36,393 bases of DNA from Hyphomicrobiales bacterium. GTDB lineage: Bacteria; Pseudomonadota; Alphaproteobacteria; Rhizobiales; Beijerinckiaceae. Within the stretch, counting starts at the first letter, position 1, and each line of letters starts with the position of its first letter. Under the pieces are notes generated by a model. That model had not been told where the DNA came from, ran no database searches, and worked only from the letters and a program-made list of their open reading frames with translations. The DNA is taken from assembly GCA_027483505.1 (NCBI GenBank), contig JAIXUP010000077.1, forward strand, positions 1-36,393, written 5' to 3'. The position numbers were made by a program, and so were the translations under genes. Positions 8,184 through 17,180 of the stretch are shown here, in pieces.

Positions 8184-9161
8184 ATGCTCGCCTTCATCCT
8201 CAGGCGCCTCGGACAGGCCACGCTGGTCATTGGCGCCATGATCGTGATCGTGTTCTTCGGCGTCAACGTCATCGGCGATCCGGTCTACATGCTGATCTCG
8301 CCGGAAATGGACCAGAACGCCATTGAGTCGACGAAGGTCGCGCTCGGCCTCGACAAGCCGATCTGGGAGCAGTTCGTCTATTTCGTCACAGGCGCGGTGC
8401 AGGGCGATCTCGGGCGATCGTTCGTCCATGGCGAGCCGGCCATCAAGCTGATCCTCAGCCGCATGCCGGCCACGATGGAACTGGCGCTGGTGGCCCTGTT
8501 GATGGCCATCGTCATCGGCCTGCCGCTCGGCGTCTATGCCGGGCTGAAGCCCGAGAGCCGCATCTCGAAGGCCATCATGGCAATCTCGATCCTCGGCTTT
8601 TCGCTGCCGACATTCTGGGTCGGGCTGATGCTGATCATGTTCTTTTCGGTCATGTTGGGCTGGCTTCCCGCAACCGGGCGCGGCGACGTCGTCCGCGTGC
8701 TGGGGATCGAGACATCGCTGTTGAGCTGGCAGGGCTGGACCTTCATCGCCTTGCCGGCGCTCAACCTCGCGCTGCTGAAGATCAGCCTCGTCATCCGCCT
8801 TGCCCGCGCCGGCACGCGCGAGGCGGCGCTGATGGACTATGTCAAGTTCGCGCGCGCCAAGGGCCTCGCGCAAAGCCGGATCGTCGGCGTCCACATCATG
8901 AAGAACATCATGATCCCGATCGTCACCGTGCTGGGCCTCGAATTCGGCAGCCTCGTGGCCTTCTCGGTGGTGACCGAGACCATCTTCGCATGGCCCGGCA
9001 TGGGCAAGCTCCTGCTGGAAGCCATCCAGCGCCTCGACCGACCGGTCATCGTCGCTTACGTGATGGTCGTCGTGGTCCTGTTTGTGGTCATCAACCTTGT
9101 GGTCGACGTGCTCTACTCGATCCTCGACCCGCGCGTGCGGCTCACCGAAGCGAAGGCGTAA
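8184..9161 (+). CDS. ABC transporter permease, DppB/OppB type
   Basis: Inner-membrane permease of 325 aa with about six hydrophobic segments, starting MLAFILRRLGQ as DppB/OppB proteins do. The cytoplasmic coupling (EAA-type) loop is the YVKFARAKGL region with the IVGVHIMKN segment, and the C-terminus has the usual DVLYSILDPRVR ending. GAGGAA (8173-8178) overlaps the stop of the upstream gene and sits 5 bases before ATG, implying coupled translation. It forms the translocation pore with the next gene. Confidence 0.95.
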   Translation: MLAFILRRLGQATLVIGAMIVIVFFGVNVIGDPVYMLISPEMDQNAIESTKVALGLDKPIWEQFVYFVTGAVQGDLGRSFVHGEPAIKLILSRMPATMELALVALLMAIVIGLPLGVYAGLKPESRISKAIMAISILGFSLPTFWVGLMLIMFFSVMLGWLPATGRGDVVRVLGIETSLLSWQGWTFIALPALNLALLKISLVIRLARAGTREAALMDYVKFARAKGLAQSRIVGVHIMKNIMIPIVTVLGLEFGSLVAFSVVTETIFAWPGMGKLLLEAIQRLDRPVIVAYVMVVVVLFVVINLVVDVLYSILDPRVRLTEAKA

Positions 9162-9170
9162 GGAGCCCCC

Positions 9171-10097
9171 ATGACCGACGCCGCCATCAACGCCGCTGCG
9201 ACCACGCTGCCCGCCATTGCGAAGGAGGAAACGCCGTTCACGCGCTTCCGCAAGGCCTTTGTCGAGGACAAGGTGGCCGTCGCTGGACTTGTTCTCTTCC
9301 TGATCATCGTCAGCCTCGCCCTCCTGGCGCCCTGGATCACGCCGCAGAATCCGTATGACCTGCGCAGCGTCGACATCATGGATTCGCGCCTGCCGCCCGG
9401 CGCGACCATGGGCGAAGGCTTCACCTCATGGCTTGGCACGGACGGCGTCGGCCGTGATCTCTACTCCGGCATTCTCTATGGCCTGCGCATTTCCCTGATG
9501 GTGGGCGCGTTGTCGGGGATCATCGCTGCCTCCGTCGGCATGGCTGTCGGCCTGACCGCCGCCTATGCCGGCGGGCGCGTCGAAACCGTCCTGATGCGCA
9601 TCGTCGACCTTCAGCTGTCGCTGCCGGCGGTCTTGATCGCACTCATCCTGGTCGCCGCCCTCGGCAAGGGCGTCGACAAGATCATCTTCGCCCTCGTCGT
9701 GGTGCAGTGGGCCTATTACGCGCGCACGGTGCGCGGCACGGCGCTGGTCGAACGCCGCAAGGAATATGTCGAGGCGGCGCAATCGCTCGGCCTCTCCAAC
9801 GCCCGCGTCGTCTTCCGCCACATCATGCCGAACTGCCTCGCCCCGGTCATTGTCATCATCACGGTGCAGACCGCGCATGCAATCGCGCTGGAAGCGACAC
9901 TCTCCTTCCTCGGGGTCGGCCTGCCGCAGACCGAACCTTCCCTCGGCGTGCTGATCGCCAATGGCTTCCAGTACATGCTCTCGGGCAAGTACTGGATCAG
10001 CGTCTTCCCCGGCCTCGCCCTGCTGCTCACCATCGTCTCGATCAACCTGATGGGCGACCGGATCAGGGACGTGCTCAACCCGAGGCTCGAGAAGTGA
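9171..10097 (+). CDS. ABC transporter permease, DppC/OppC type
   Basis: Inner-membrane permease of 308 aa. A hydrophilic N-terminus of about 35 residues (OppC_N) precedes the first membrane segment, followed by LGTDGVGRDLYSGILYG, a hallmark of DppC/OppC proteins. The coupling loop (EYVEAAQSLGLS with VVFRHIMPN) contacts the ATPases. AAGGAG spans the upstream TAA stop. The stop TGA shares one base with the ATG of the first ATPase gene. Confidence 0.95.
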   Translation: MTDAAINAAATTLPAIAKEETPFTRFRKAFVEDKVAVAGLVLFLIIVSLALLAPWITPQNPYDLRSVDIMDSRLPPGATMGEGFTSWLGTDGVGRDLYSGILYGLRISLMVGALSGIIAASVGMAVGLTAAYAGGRVETVLMRIVDLQLSLPAVLIALILVAALGKGVDKIIFALVVVQWAYYARTVRGTALVERRKEYVEAAQSLGLSNARVVFRHIMPNCLAPVIVIITVQTAHAIALEATLSFLGVGLPQTEPSLGVLIANGFQYMLSGKYWISVFPGLALLLTIVSINLMGDRIRDVLNPRLEK

Positions 10098-11083
10098 TGC
10101 AGACCCCCGTCATCTCCGTCGAGAACCTCAAGACCCATTTCTTCACCCGCGCCGGACAGGTGAAGTCGGTCGATGGGATCTCCTTCCACGTGAACAAGGG
10201 CGAGGTGCTTGGCCTCGTCGGCGAGTCAGGCTCAGGCAAGTCGGTCACCGGATTTTCGATCATGGGGCTGATTGACCCGCCGGGCCGGATCACGGACGGC
10301 TCGATCAGGCTCAACGGGAAGGAGCTGGTCGGGCTCTCCGACGAGGAGATGCGCAAGGTCCGCGGCCGAGAGGTCGCCATGATCTTCCAGGACCCGATGA
10401 TGACGCTCAACCCGGTGCTACGCATCGACACGCAGATGATCGAGGCCATTACCGCCCATGAGAAGGTCTCGGATAAGGCTGCCCGCGCCCGCGCCCGCGA
10501 CGCGCTCGCCAAGGTCGGCATCCCCTCGCCGGACGAGCGGCTCAGCGCCTATCCGCACCAGTTCTCCGGCGGCATGCGCCAGCGTGTGGCGATTGCGACC
10601 GCGCTGCTCAACTCACCATCTCTGATCGTCTGCGACGAGCCCACGACGGCACTCGATGTGACCATCCAGAGCCAGATCCTGGCCGAGATGCAGCAGCTTT
10701 GCGCCGAGACGGGCACAGCCCTGATCTGGATCACCCATGACCTGACGGTCATCGCCGGCCTCGCCCAGCGGGTGGCCGTTATGTATGCCGGCCGCATTGT
10801 CGAGACCGGCCCGGTCGACGCCCTGCTCGATGCGCCGATCCACCCCTACACCAGGGGCCTGCTCGGCTCACTGCCCTCTGCCGGCGTTCCCGGGCAGCCG
10901 CTGGCGCAGATTCCGGGCGCGACGCCGTCCCTGGCGCGCTTGCCGCCGGGCTGCGCCTTTGCCCCGCGCTGCGCCTTCGCCAGCGACGTCTGCCGCACGG
11001 CGGCGCCCGAAAGCCTGTCGCATGGACCGGACCGGGCCGCGCGCTGCCATCACCCGCTTGAAGCTCCGAAGGCTGCAGCCTGA
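10097..11083 (+). CDS. ABC transporter ATP-binding protein, DppD/OppD type
   Basis: Cytoplasmic ATPase of 328 aa. Walker A is GESGSGKS (residues 42-49), the Q-loop is IFQDP (about 96-100), the signature is FSGGM (156-160) and Walker B is LIVCDE (176-181) followed by PTTALD. The C-terminus carries the Cys-rich CAFAPRC motif of the oligopeptide-transporter C-terminal domain. The start overlaps the permease stop as TGATG, so an upstream extension in this frame is a shadow. Works as a heterodimer with the next ATPase. Confidence 0.95.
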   Translation: MQTPVISVENLKTHFFTRAGQVKSVDGISFHVNKGEVLGLVGESGSGKSVTGFSIMGLIDPPGRITDGSIRLNGKELVGLSDEEMRKVRGREVAMIFQDPMMTLNPVLRIDTQMIEAITAHEKVSDKAARARARDALAKVGIPSPDERLSAYPHQFSGGMRQRVAIATALLNSPSLIVCDEPTTALDVTIQSQILAEMQQLCAETGTALIWITHDLTVIAGLAQRVAVMYAGRIVETGPVDALLDAPIHPYTRGLLGSLPSAGVPGQPLAQIPGATPSLARLPPGCAFAPRCAFASDVCRTAAPESLSHGPDRAARCHHPLEAPKAAA

Positions 11084-12105
11084 TGCAGACCTCCGCAGCC
11101 ACGCCCCTCGTCGAGCTCCGGCAGGTCTCCAAGCGCTTCGTGAAGCCGCTCGATGCCGCTGCGAAACTGGCCAACCTGATGGGCGCCAGCAACCGTGAGC
11201 AGGTCGTCCATGCGGTCGATGGCGTCGATCTGGCGATCAACGAGGGCGAGGTCGTCGGCCTTGTCGGTGAATCCGGCTGCGGCAAGTCCACGCTGGGCCG
11301 CATTGTGGCCGGGATCCATCAACCCAGCAGCGGCACGATGGATTGGGAAGGCCAGCCCGTGTCCAGCCTGTCGGGCGACCAGCGCAAGGCGGCGACGCTG
11401 GCGGTCCAGATGATCTTCCAGGACCCGATGTCCTCGCTCAACCCACGCATGCGGGTGACCGACATCGTCGGCGAGGCGCCGGTCTTCCATGGCCTGATCG
11501 GCAAGTCGGAGCAGGAAAGTTACGTCGAGAACGTGCTCGACCGTGTCGGCCTTGATCCGACCTACCGCCGCCGCTACCCGCACCAGTTCTCTGGAGGTCA
11601 AAGGGCACGCATCGGCATCGCCCGCGCGCTGGCGGTCAACCCGCGCTTTCTGGTCTGCGACGAGAGCGTCGCGGCGCTTGATGTGTCGATCCAGGCCCAG
11701 GTGCTCAACCTGTTCATGAAGCTCCGGCAGGATCTGAGGCTGACCTACCTGTTCATCAGCCATGACCTCAGCGTCGTGCGCCATCTCTCGGACCGCGTGG
11801 TGATCATGTATCTCGGCCGCGTCGTCGAGTCGGCGGCGGCGGCGGAACTGTTCAGGGGGCCGAACCATCCCTATGCGCAGGCGCTTCTGGCCAACGTGCC
11901 GACGCTGGCCTCCCGCCACAAGCGCTTTGCACCGCTGAAGGGCGAAATCCCCTCGCCCCTCAATCCGCCTTCCGGCTGTCATTTCCATCCACGCTGCCCG
12001 ATGGCGGGGCCGCGCTGCAAGGCCGAGCGGCCGGTCCTGCGCGAGATCGCGCCGGACCATGTCAGCGCCTGCCATCTCAATGATGGCGGCGTCGGGCAGA
12101 ACTGA
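11083..12105 (+). CDS. ABC transporter ATP-binding protein, DppF/OppF type
   Basis: ATPase of 340 aa, partner of the preceding gene. Walker [10 protein letters not shown] (62-70), Q-loop IFQDP (111-115), signature FSGGQ (169-173) and Walker B FLVCDE (189-194). Walker B is followed by SVAALD instead of the usual P-x-SALD; the catalytic Glu is intact. The Cys motif GCHFHPRC is near the C-terminus. The start overlaps the upstream stop as TGATG. It is the last gene of the transporter operon; a 7-bp GC hairpin (12110-12130) follows without a T tract. Confidence 0.95.
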   Translation: MQTSAATPLVELRQVSKRFVKPLDAAAKLANLMGASNREQVVHAVDGVDLAINEGEVVGLVGESGCGKSTLGRIVAGIHQPSSGTMDWEGQPVSSLSGDQRKAATLAVQMIFQDPMSSLNPRMRVTDIVGEAPVFHGLIGKSEQESYVENVLDRVGLDPTYRRRYPHQFSGGQRARIGIARALAVNPRFLVCDESVAALDVSIQAQVLNLFMKLRQDLRLTYLFISHDLSVVRHLSDRVVIMYLGRVVESAAAAELFRGPNHPYAQALLANVPTLASRHKRFAPLKGEIPSPLNPPSGCHFHPRCPMAGPRCKAERPVLREIAPDHVSACHLNDGGVGQN

Positions 12106-12236
12106 GCCTCTGTCCGAAGTTTGCGGACGGCAAAGCCCGGCAAATCCTGCCGACCTGGCAGCGGAAGGCGGTCCGTCCTTGCCTGCAGAACGGCTTGTTT
12201 ACCAACTAAGCCATTGGAAAGTCGTCAAAAAGCAAC

Positions 12237-12252
12237 TGGCACGCTTACTGCA
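12237..12252 (+). promoter_or_regulatory. Sigma-54 (RpoN) promoter of flgE-flgK-flgL
   Basis: TGGCACGCTTACTGCA matches the TGGCACG-N4-TTGCA consensus with one mismatch (C for the first T of the -12 element). The invariant GG (12238-12239) and GC (12250-12251) are exactly 10 bases apart. Transcription would start near 12263, giving a leader of about 50 nt before flgE. Class III flagellar genes in Caulobacter are sigma-54 dependent, which supports the call. Confidence 0.72.
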
Positions 12253-12312
12253 ATCCTATGCCTCCATCACATGGGCCGCGCCGTTGCGCGGTGAATCTGG
12301 AGGGGTGCGGCA

Positions 12313-13704
12313 ATGGGTGTCTTCGGCGCAATGACAACAGCGATGTCTGGGCTTCGGGCCCAGTCCTATGCGTTGGAGAATGTCTCGGGCAACATCGCCA
12401 ACTCGCGGACGGCTGGGTTCAAACGGGTCGACACGAGCTTCGTCGACCTGATCCCGGACACTGCGGTGAACCGCGACCTGGCCGGCTCCGTCCTGGCCCG
12501 GTCCTCGCTCACCAATTCGGTTCAGGGCGACATCTCGTCCAGTTCGATCGCCACCAACGTTGCGCTCAACGGCGACGGCTTCTTCATTGTCGCGGAAAAG
12601 ACCGGCGAGCTCAATGGCCAGCCGAGCTTCAGCCAGGCCAATCTCTACACCCGGCGCGGCGACTTTGACTTCGACAGCAATGGCTACCTCGTCAACGGAG
12701 CCGGCTACTTCCTGAAAGGCTTGACCGTCAACCCCGCAACCGGCACCCCAACCTCTTCGGAGGCCGGCGTTGTGCGCATCTCGAATGAGGCCCTGCCCCC
12801 GAGGGCCACCTCCGAGATCGAATACGGCGCGACGTTGCCCGCGACGCCGCAGACGGCCAACTGGCAGGCGCAGAACGGCGCGGCTGGCTCGGAACTCATC
12901 GGCGGCGCTGCGAATTTCCCGGCCAGCGCAGCGATCTTCCCGGCCCAGGTTGCGGCCTCCGATACGCCGGCGCTTGAGGCCAGGACGATCCAGGGCGGCA
13001 CCGTCACCGCCTATGACACGCTCGGCCGCTCGGCTCCTGTCAAGCTGGCCTGGGCCAAGGAAGTCGCCGGCCTGGGAACAGACAGTTGGGGTCTGTATGT
13101 CCAGACAAACCCGACTGCCACAGGCGCCGCCGCGATGTGGAGTCGCACGCCCGGCAACTTCACCTTCGACGCCAACGGCAACCTGACTTCGAACGCCAAT
13201 GCGACCCTGCCTCCGATCACCATCAATGGCATCACACTGACCGGCATCCAGCTCAACGCCGGTGCCAGCGGCAACAGCATGAAGCAGTTCGGTTCGGGTC
13301 TGAACGGCCAGATCGAAGCGAATGGCATCCGCCAGAACGGCTACGCGCCCGGCGTGCTTCAGCGCACATCCGTTGCGGATGACGGCCGCGTGATCGGAAC
13401 CTACTCCAACGGTCAGGTCGCCACGCTGGCGCAGCTTCTGACTGCCCAGTTCGCGGCGCCCAACGCGCTGAAGCGTCTTGACGGGGGCGCCTTCGCCGAA
13501 AGCGCGGAATCCGGCCTGCCCCTGGTCGGATCGGTCTCTGCGGGCGGCACACAGCTCGTGGGCGGATCAATCGAGCAGTCCAACACGGACATCGCCGATG
13601 AATTCTCGAAGATGATCGTCACGCAGCAGGCCTACTCGGCCAACACACGTGTCATCACCACCGCACAGCAGATGCTGTCCGACGTGATCAACATCATCCG
13701 CTGA
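12313..13704 (+). CDS. flgE: Flagellar hook protein FlgE
   Basis: Hook subunit of 463 aa. The N-terminus MGVFGAMTTAMSGLRAQ with SGNIANSRTAGFKR (Flg_bb_rod motif) and the C-terminus ANTRVITTAQQMLSDVINII (Flg_bbr_C) are the conserved helical ends that form the inner hook tube. The central region (about 100-380) is the variable hook-surface part. GGAGGGG (12299-12305) lies 7 bases before ATG. It is downstream of a sigma-54 promoter and 32 bases before flgK. FlgF/FlgG also share the terminal motifs, but the length and the flgK-flgL neighbours favour FlgE. Confidence 0.92.
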   Translation: MGVFGAMTTAMSGLRAQSYALENVSGNIANSRTAGFKRVDTSFVDLIPDTAVNRDLAGSVLARSSLTNSVQGDISSSSIATNVALNGDGFFIVAEKTGELNGQPSFSQANLYTRRGDFDFDSNGYLVNGAGYFLKGLTVNPATGTPTSSEAGVVRISNEALPPRATSEIEYGATLPATPQTANWQAQNGAAGSELIGGAANFPASAAIFPAQVAASDTPALEARTIQGGTVTAYDTLGRSAPVKLAWAKEVAGLGTDSWGLYVQTNPTATGAAAMWSRTPGNFTFDANGNLTSNANATLPPITINGITLTGIQLNAGASGNSMKQFGSGLNGQIEANGIRQNGYAPGVLQRTSVADDGRVIGTYSNGQVATLAQLLTAQFAAPNALKRLDGGAFAESAESGLPLVGSVSAGGTQLVGGSIEQSNTDIADEFSKMIVTQQAYSANTRVITTAQQMLSDVINIIR

Positions 13705-13736
13705 TTGCTGCGGACGGCTGCAGAAAGGGCTGACAG

Positions 13737-15623
13737 ATGGGTCTTGGCAATGTCATGAGCAATGCCCTGTCCGGCATGCGGGTGACGCAGTCGGGGCTTG
13801 ATGTCGTCTCGCAGAACATTTCGAATGCGGACTCGGCCGGCTACATCCGCCGCCGGGTCGATGTCGTCGAGCAGCCGCTCGGCAATCTCTCCGGCTATGC
13901 CCGCGTCAACGGCGTGCAGCGCATGCTCGACAAGGTCGTGCAGCGCCAGCTCTGGAGCGAGACGTCGGGGGCCGGCTACACCTCGGCCCGCGCCGACATG
14001 CTCAAGGGCCTCGATTCGCTCTATGGCGCTCCCGACTCGTCGAGTTCCCTCGGCGCAACCCTGTCGCGCTTCACCCAGTCGCTGCAGCAGCTCAAGAGCG
14101 ATCCGGCCAACTACACGCTTCGCACCAATGTCGTGTCGAACGGCCAGGACATGGCGGCCCGCCTGCGAACCTTGTCAGACGGGGTGCAGGAGCTTCGGAC
14201 GCAGGCCGAGAGCCGTCTCAGCGCCTCCGTCACCCGCGCCAATGACCTTCTGAGCCAGATCCAGAGCACGAACAGCAACATTCTGGAGAGCGCCAACCTG
14301 ACCAGCGCCGTCGCGTTGCGCGACCAGCGCGACCGCCTCGTCACGGAACTGTCGGGCCTCATCGACATTCGCATCAGCGAAGACCAGACCGGCGGCATCA
14401 ACATCTTCACCACCGGCGGCACGACGCTGTTCACCGGCTCCAATCCGACAAAACTGACGTTCGAGCCATCATCGTCGGTGGGCCCCGATCAGCTCTGGAA
14501 CGCGGACCCCACCCTGAGCGGAGTCGGCAGCATAAAGGCGATCAACGAGTTCGGCGTGTCCGTCGACCTGATCGCCAGCAACGCCATCCGGTCCGGCGAG
14601 ATTGCGGCCCTTGTCGAGATCCGTGACAAGACTCTGGTGGAGGCCCAGAACCAGCTCGACGAACTAGCCGCCAACATGGCAAGTGCGCTTTCCGACCGCG
14701 AGGTGGCCGGCGCGGCCGTGACAGCCGGCGCAGCGACAGGCTTTGATGTCGAAACAGCCGGGCTCCTGTCCGGCAACCAGATCACGCTCGACTACACCGA
14801 CAGCGCCACGGGCGCGAAGGGGCGGTTCACGCTGGTCCGCGCCGACAGTGCGGCAGCGGTCTCGACGATTGCCACATCCGGGCTCAGCTCGGCCGACAAC
14901 CGTGTCGTCGGCATCAATTTCTCGCTCGGCATGGCCTCTGTCGTCTCCCAGATCCAGACGGCGATCGGCCCCGGCTTCACCGTCAGCGCAACGGGCTCGG
15001 TGCTCCGCATCGTCGATGACGGCGCCGGCAACACGCGCGACGTGAGCGGCCTGACGGCGCGTCCCACGACCACCACCTTCGCAAGCGCTGCCCCCGGCGG
15101 CAGCCCTGAAATGCCCTTCTTCACCGACCGAGCGGCGCCGGGCGGCATCTTCACGGGGTCCTTCGAAGGCAAGCCGCAGACCAGGGGACTGTCGTCGCGC
15201 ATCGAGGTGAATGCGCTGGTGGTGCAGGACCGCTCACGCCTCGTCCAGTACCAGACCGGGCCGGCGACGCCGCAGGGTGACCAGACCCGCCCGGACATGA
15301 TGTACCAGCGCCTGACGACGCAGGTCCGGAACTATTCACCCCAGACCGGAGTCGGCGGCACGGCTTCGTCCTATCGCGGCACGGTGACGGATTTCGCCAG
15401 CCGCATCATCGAGACGCAAGGCAACACGATTGAGGGCGCGCTCAGGCTCGATGAAGGTCAGCAGATCGCCCGGAAGGCGATCGAGTCGCGCTTTTCCGAG
15501 ACATCGGGCGTCACCATCGACCAGGAGATGTCGAACCTGGTCGAGTTGCAGAACGCCTATGCAGCCAACGCCCGTGTCATCTCCGCCGTCCGCGAATTGC
15601 TCGACGTGCTGCTGCGGATGTGA
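13737..15623 (+). CDS. flgK: Flagellar hook-associated protein 1 FlgK
   Basis: Hook-filament junction protein of 628 aa. The N-terminus (SGMRVTQSGLDVVSQNISNADSAGYIRR) and the C-terminal MSNLVELQNAYAANARVISAV helical end are diagnostic. A helical D1 part with an NQLDELA heptad-like stretch ends near residue 315. Then comes a beta-type insert at about 320-450 that resembles in pattern the inserts in the flagellin and FlgL of this window. AAGGG (13725-13729) precedes the ATG. It links hook and filament with FlgL. Confidence 0.95.
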   Translation: MGLGNVMSNALSGMRVTQSGLDVVSQNISNADSAGYIRRRVDVVEQPLGNLSGYARVNGVQRMLDKVVQRQLWSETSGAGYTSARADMLKGLDSLYGAPDSSSSLGATLSRFTQSLQQLKSDPANYTLRTNVVSNGQDMAARLRTLSDGVQELRTQAESRLSASVTRANDLLSQIQSTNSNILESANLTSAVALRDQRDRLVTELSGLIDIRISEDQTGGINIFTTGGTTLFTGSNPTKLTFEPSSSVGPDQLWNADPTLSGVGSIKAINEFGVSVDLIASNAIRSGEIAALVEIRDKTLVEAQNQLDELAANMASALSDREVAGAAVTAGAATGFDVETAGLLSGNQITLDYTDSATGAKGRFTLVRADSAAAVSTIATSGLSSADNRVVGINFSLGMASVVSQIQTAIGPGFTVSATGSVLRIVDDGAGNTRDVSGLTARPTTTTFASAAPGGSPEMPFFTDRAAPGGIFTGSFEGKPQTRGLSSRIEVNALVVQDRSRLVQYQTGPATPQGDQTRPDMMYQRLTTQVRNYSPQTGVGGTASSYRGTVTDFASRIIETQGNTIEGALRLDEGQQIARKAIESRFSETSGVTIDQEMSNLVELQNAYAANARVISAVRELLDVLLRM

Positions 15624-15644
15624 TGCACATGAGGATGACCCGCC

Positions 15645-17171
15645 ATGGCCATTGACCCGTTCATTCCCGGCGCGAACAGCGCCCGCAACAATGGCGCCCT
15701 TTTTGTCAAGATGCGCGCGCAGCTTGAAGACCTTCAGCGGCAGATCGGGACCGGCAAGAAGGCCGAGACCTTCGCCGATCTCGGCCTTGACCGGCGCACC
15801 AGCCTCGACACGCGCAGCAAGATGGCGACGATCGAGGGCTGGAACAAGTCGATCGAGCAGGGCGACCTGCGCATCCGCTTCATGATGCAGAACATCGAAG
15901 GCTTCGCCAAGAACGCCTCCGACAGCAAGGGCTTTGCCCGCAGCGGAACCTACTCGTTGAACACGAATGGCCAGTTGTCGGGGCAGGTACTGGCCACCGA
16001 CAGGCTGTCGCAGTCCATCGACATGCTCAATGTCGATGTCGGCGGGCGCTACCTGTTTTCAGGCCGCAGCCACGACGTCAAGCCCGTGGAAGCCTTCAGC
16101 GTCATCATGAAGGCTGTCGGCAGCTCGGGCCCCGCGGGGGTGAAGACCTTGATCTCGGAACGCCAGCAGGCCGATGCCGGTGTCGGCAATCTCGGCCGCC
16201 TCACCAACACGCTGGCGGGCACCACCGTGACAGTGGCGCGCGAGGCGTCGGACCCGCCCTATGGCTACACGATTGCCTCGACGTCGAGCACGAGCCCGAA
16301 CATTGCCGCAGCTCTCGCGGCGGGGCCGCCCGCCAGCGCGAGCTTCAACGTCGCGACCAATCCGACGGCGGGCGACAAGGTCACGCTCACGCTGAGCCTG
16401 CCCGACAGCACCACGGTCGACATCACGCTGGAGGCAAGGCAGGCCAGCGCTCCCGGCGCCGCCGAGACAGGCTTCGTGATCGGCGCCAGCGCGGCGGCTA
16501 CCGCCGCCAACCTGCAGGCCTCGGTTACGGCAGCGCTGCAGAAGCAGACCGCCACCTCGCTCGGTGTTGCATCGGCGATGATCGCCTCGCGCGATTTCTT
16601 TGCCGGCAGCAGCACCAATCCGCCTCTGCGTGTGCCAGGTCCCAGCTTCGCGACGGCGACGGCGCCGCCCGCGCCGGGCGCAGCGGGTGCAACCGTGATC
16701 TGGTATAAGGGCGACGACAGCGCGGCGGTCCAGGCGCGGAACACAGCCAATGTTCAGGTCGATGAATCGCAAACCGTCGCAGCGGGCGCGCGGGCCAACG
16801 AACAAGCCTTCCGAGAGGGCCTGACCTCGCTGGTCGTCTTCGCGACGACCATCTTTTCGACGGCCGATCCCAACTCTGCCGCTCGCTATGAAGCCATGGC
16901 GGACCGGGTCGGGACCGGTCTGTCGTTCAACAATGTGCAGTCACCCGAGCACATCGCCGTCGAGATTTCCGCCGCCCAGTCGGCCATGAAATCTGCGACC
17001 GAGCGCCACAAGATCTCGACGAACTTTCTCGAATCCGCCCGCGCGAGCGTCGAGGACCCCAATGATTCCGAGGTCGCGGCCGCCCTGCTGTCGATGCAGA
17101 CGCGCATGCAGGCAAGCTACCAGACGACCTCGATCCTCGCGAAGCTGACCCTGACGGATTATCTGCGCTGA
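15645..17171 (+). CDS. flgL: Flagellar hook-associated protein 3 FlgL (long form)
   Basis: Flagellin-homologous junction protein of 508 aa, much longer than the roughly 300-350 aa of common FlgL proteins. The N-terminal domain carries LEDLQRQIGTGKKAETFADL, and GGRYLFSGRS at about residues 125-140 is typical of FlgL. The C-terminal helical domain ends SYQTTSILAKLTLTDYL. The extra length is an Ala/Thr/Ser-rich insert at about 168-345. GAGGA (15631-15635) precedes the ATG. The gene ends 9 bases from the stop of the convergent TIGR01620 gene. Confidence 0.9.
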   Translation: MAIDPFIPGANSARNNGALFVKMRAQLEDLQRQIGTGKKAETFADLGLDRRTSLDTRSKMATIEGWNKSIEQGDLRIRFMMQNIEGFAKNASDSKGFARSGTYSLNTNGQLSGQVLATDRLSQSIDMLNVDVGGRYLFSGRSHDVKPVEAFSVIMKAVGSSGPAGVKTLISERQQADAGVGNLGRLTNTLAGTTVTVAREASDPPYGYTIASTSSTSPNIAAALAAGPPASASFNVATNPTAGDKVTLTLSLPDSTTVDITLEARQASAPGAAETGFVIGASAAATAANLQASVTAALQKQTATSLGVASAMIASRDFFAGSSTNPPLRVPGPSFATATAPPAPGAAGATVIWYKGDDSAAVQARNTANVQVDESQTVAAGARANEQAFREGLTSLVVFATTIFSTADPNSAARYEAMADRVGTGLSFNNVQSPEHIAVEISAAQSAMKSATERHKISTNFLESARASVEDPNDSEVAAALLSMQTRMQASYQTTSILAKLTLTDYLR

Positions 17172-17180
17172 TCCGTGAAG

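Noticed and set aside
12110..12130. Terminator after the transporter operon
   Set aside because: A 7-bp hairpin with one G-T pair exists but no T tract follows; not listed as a separate feature.
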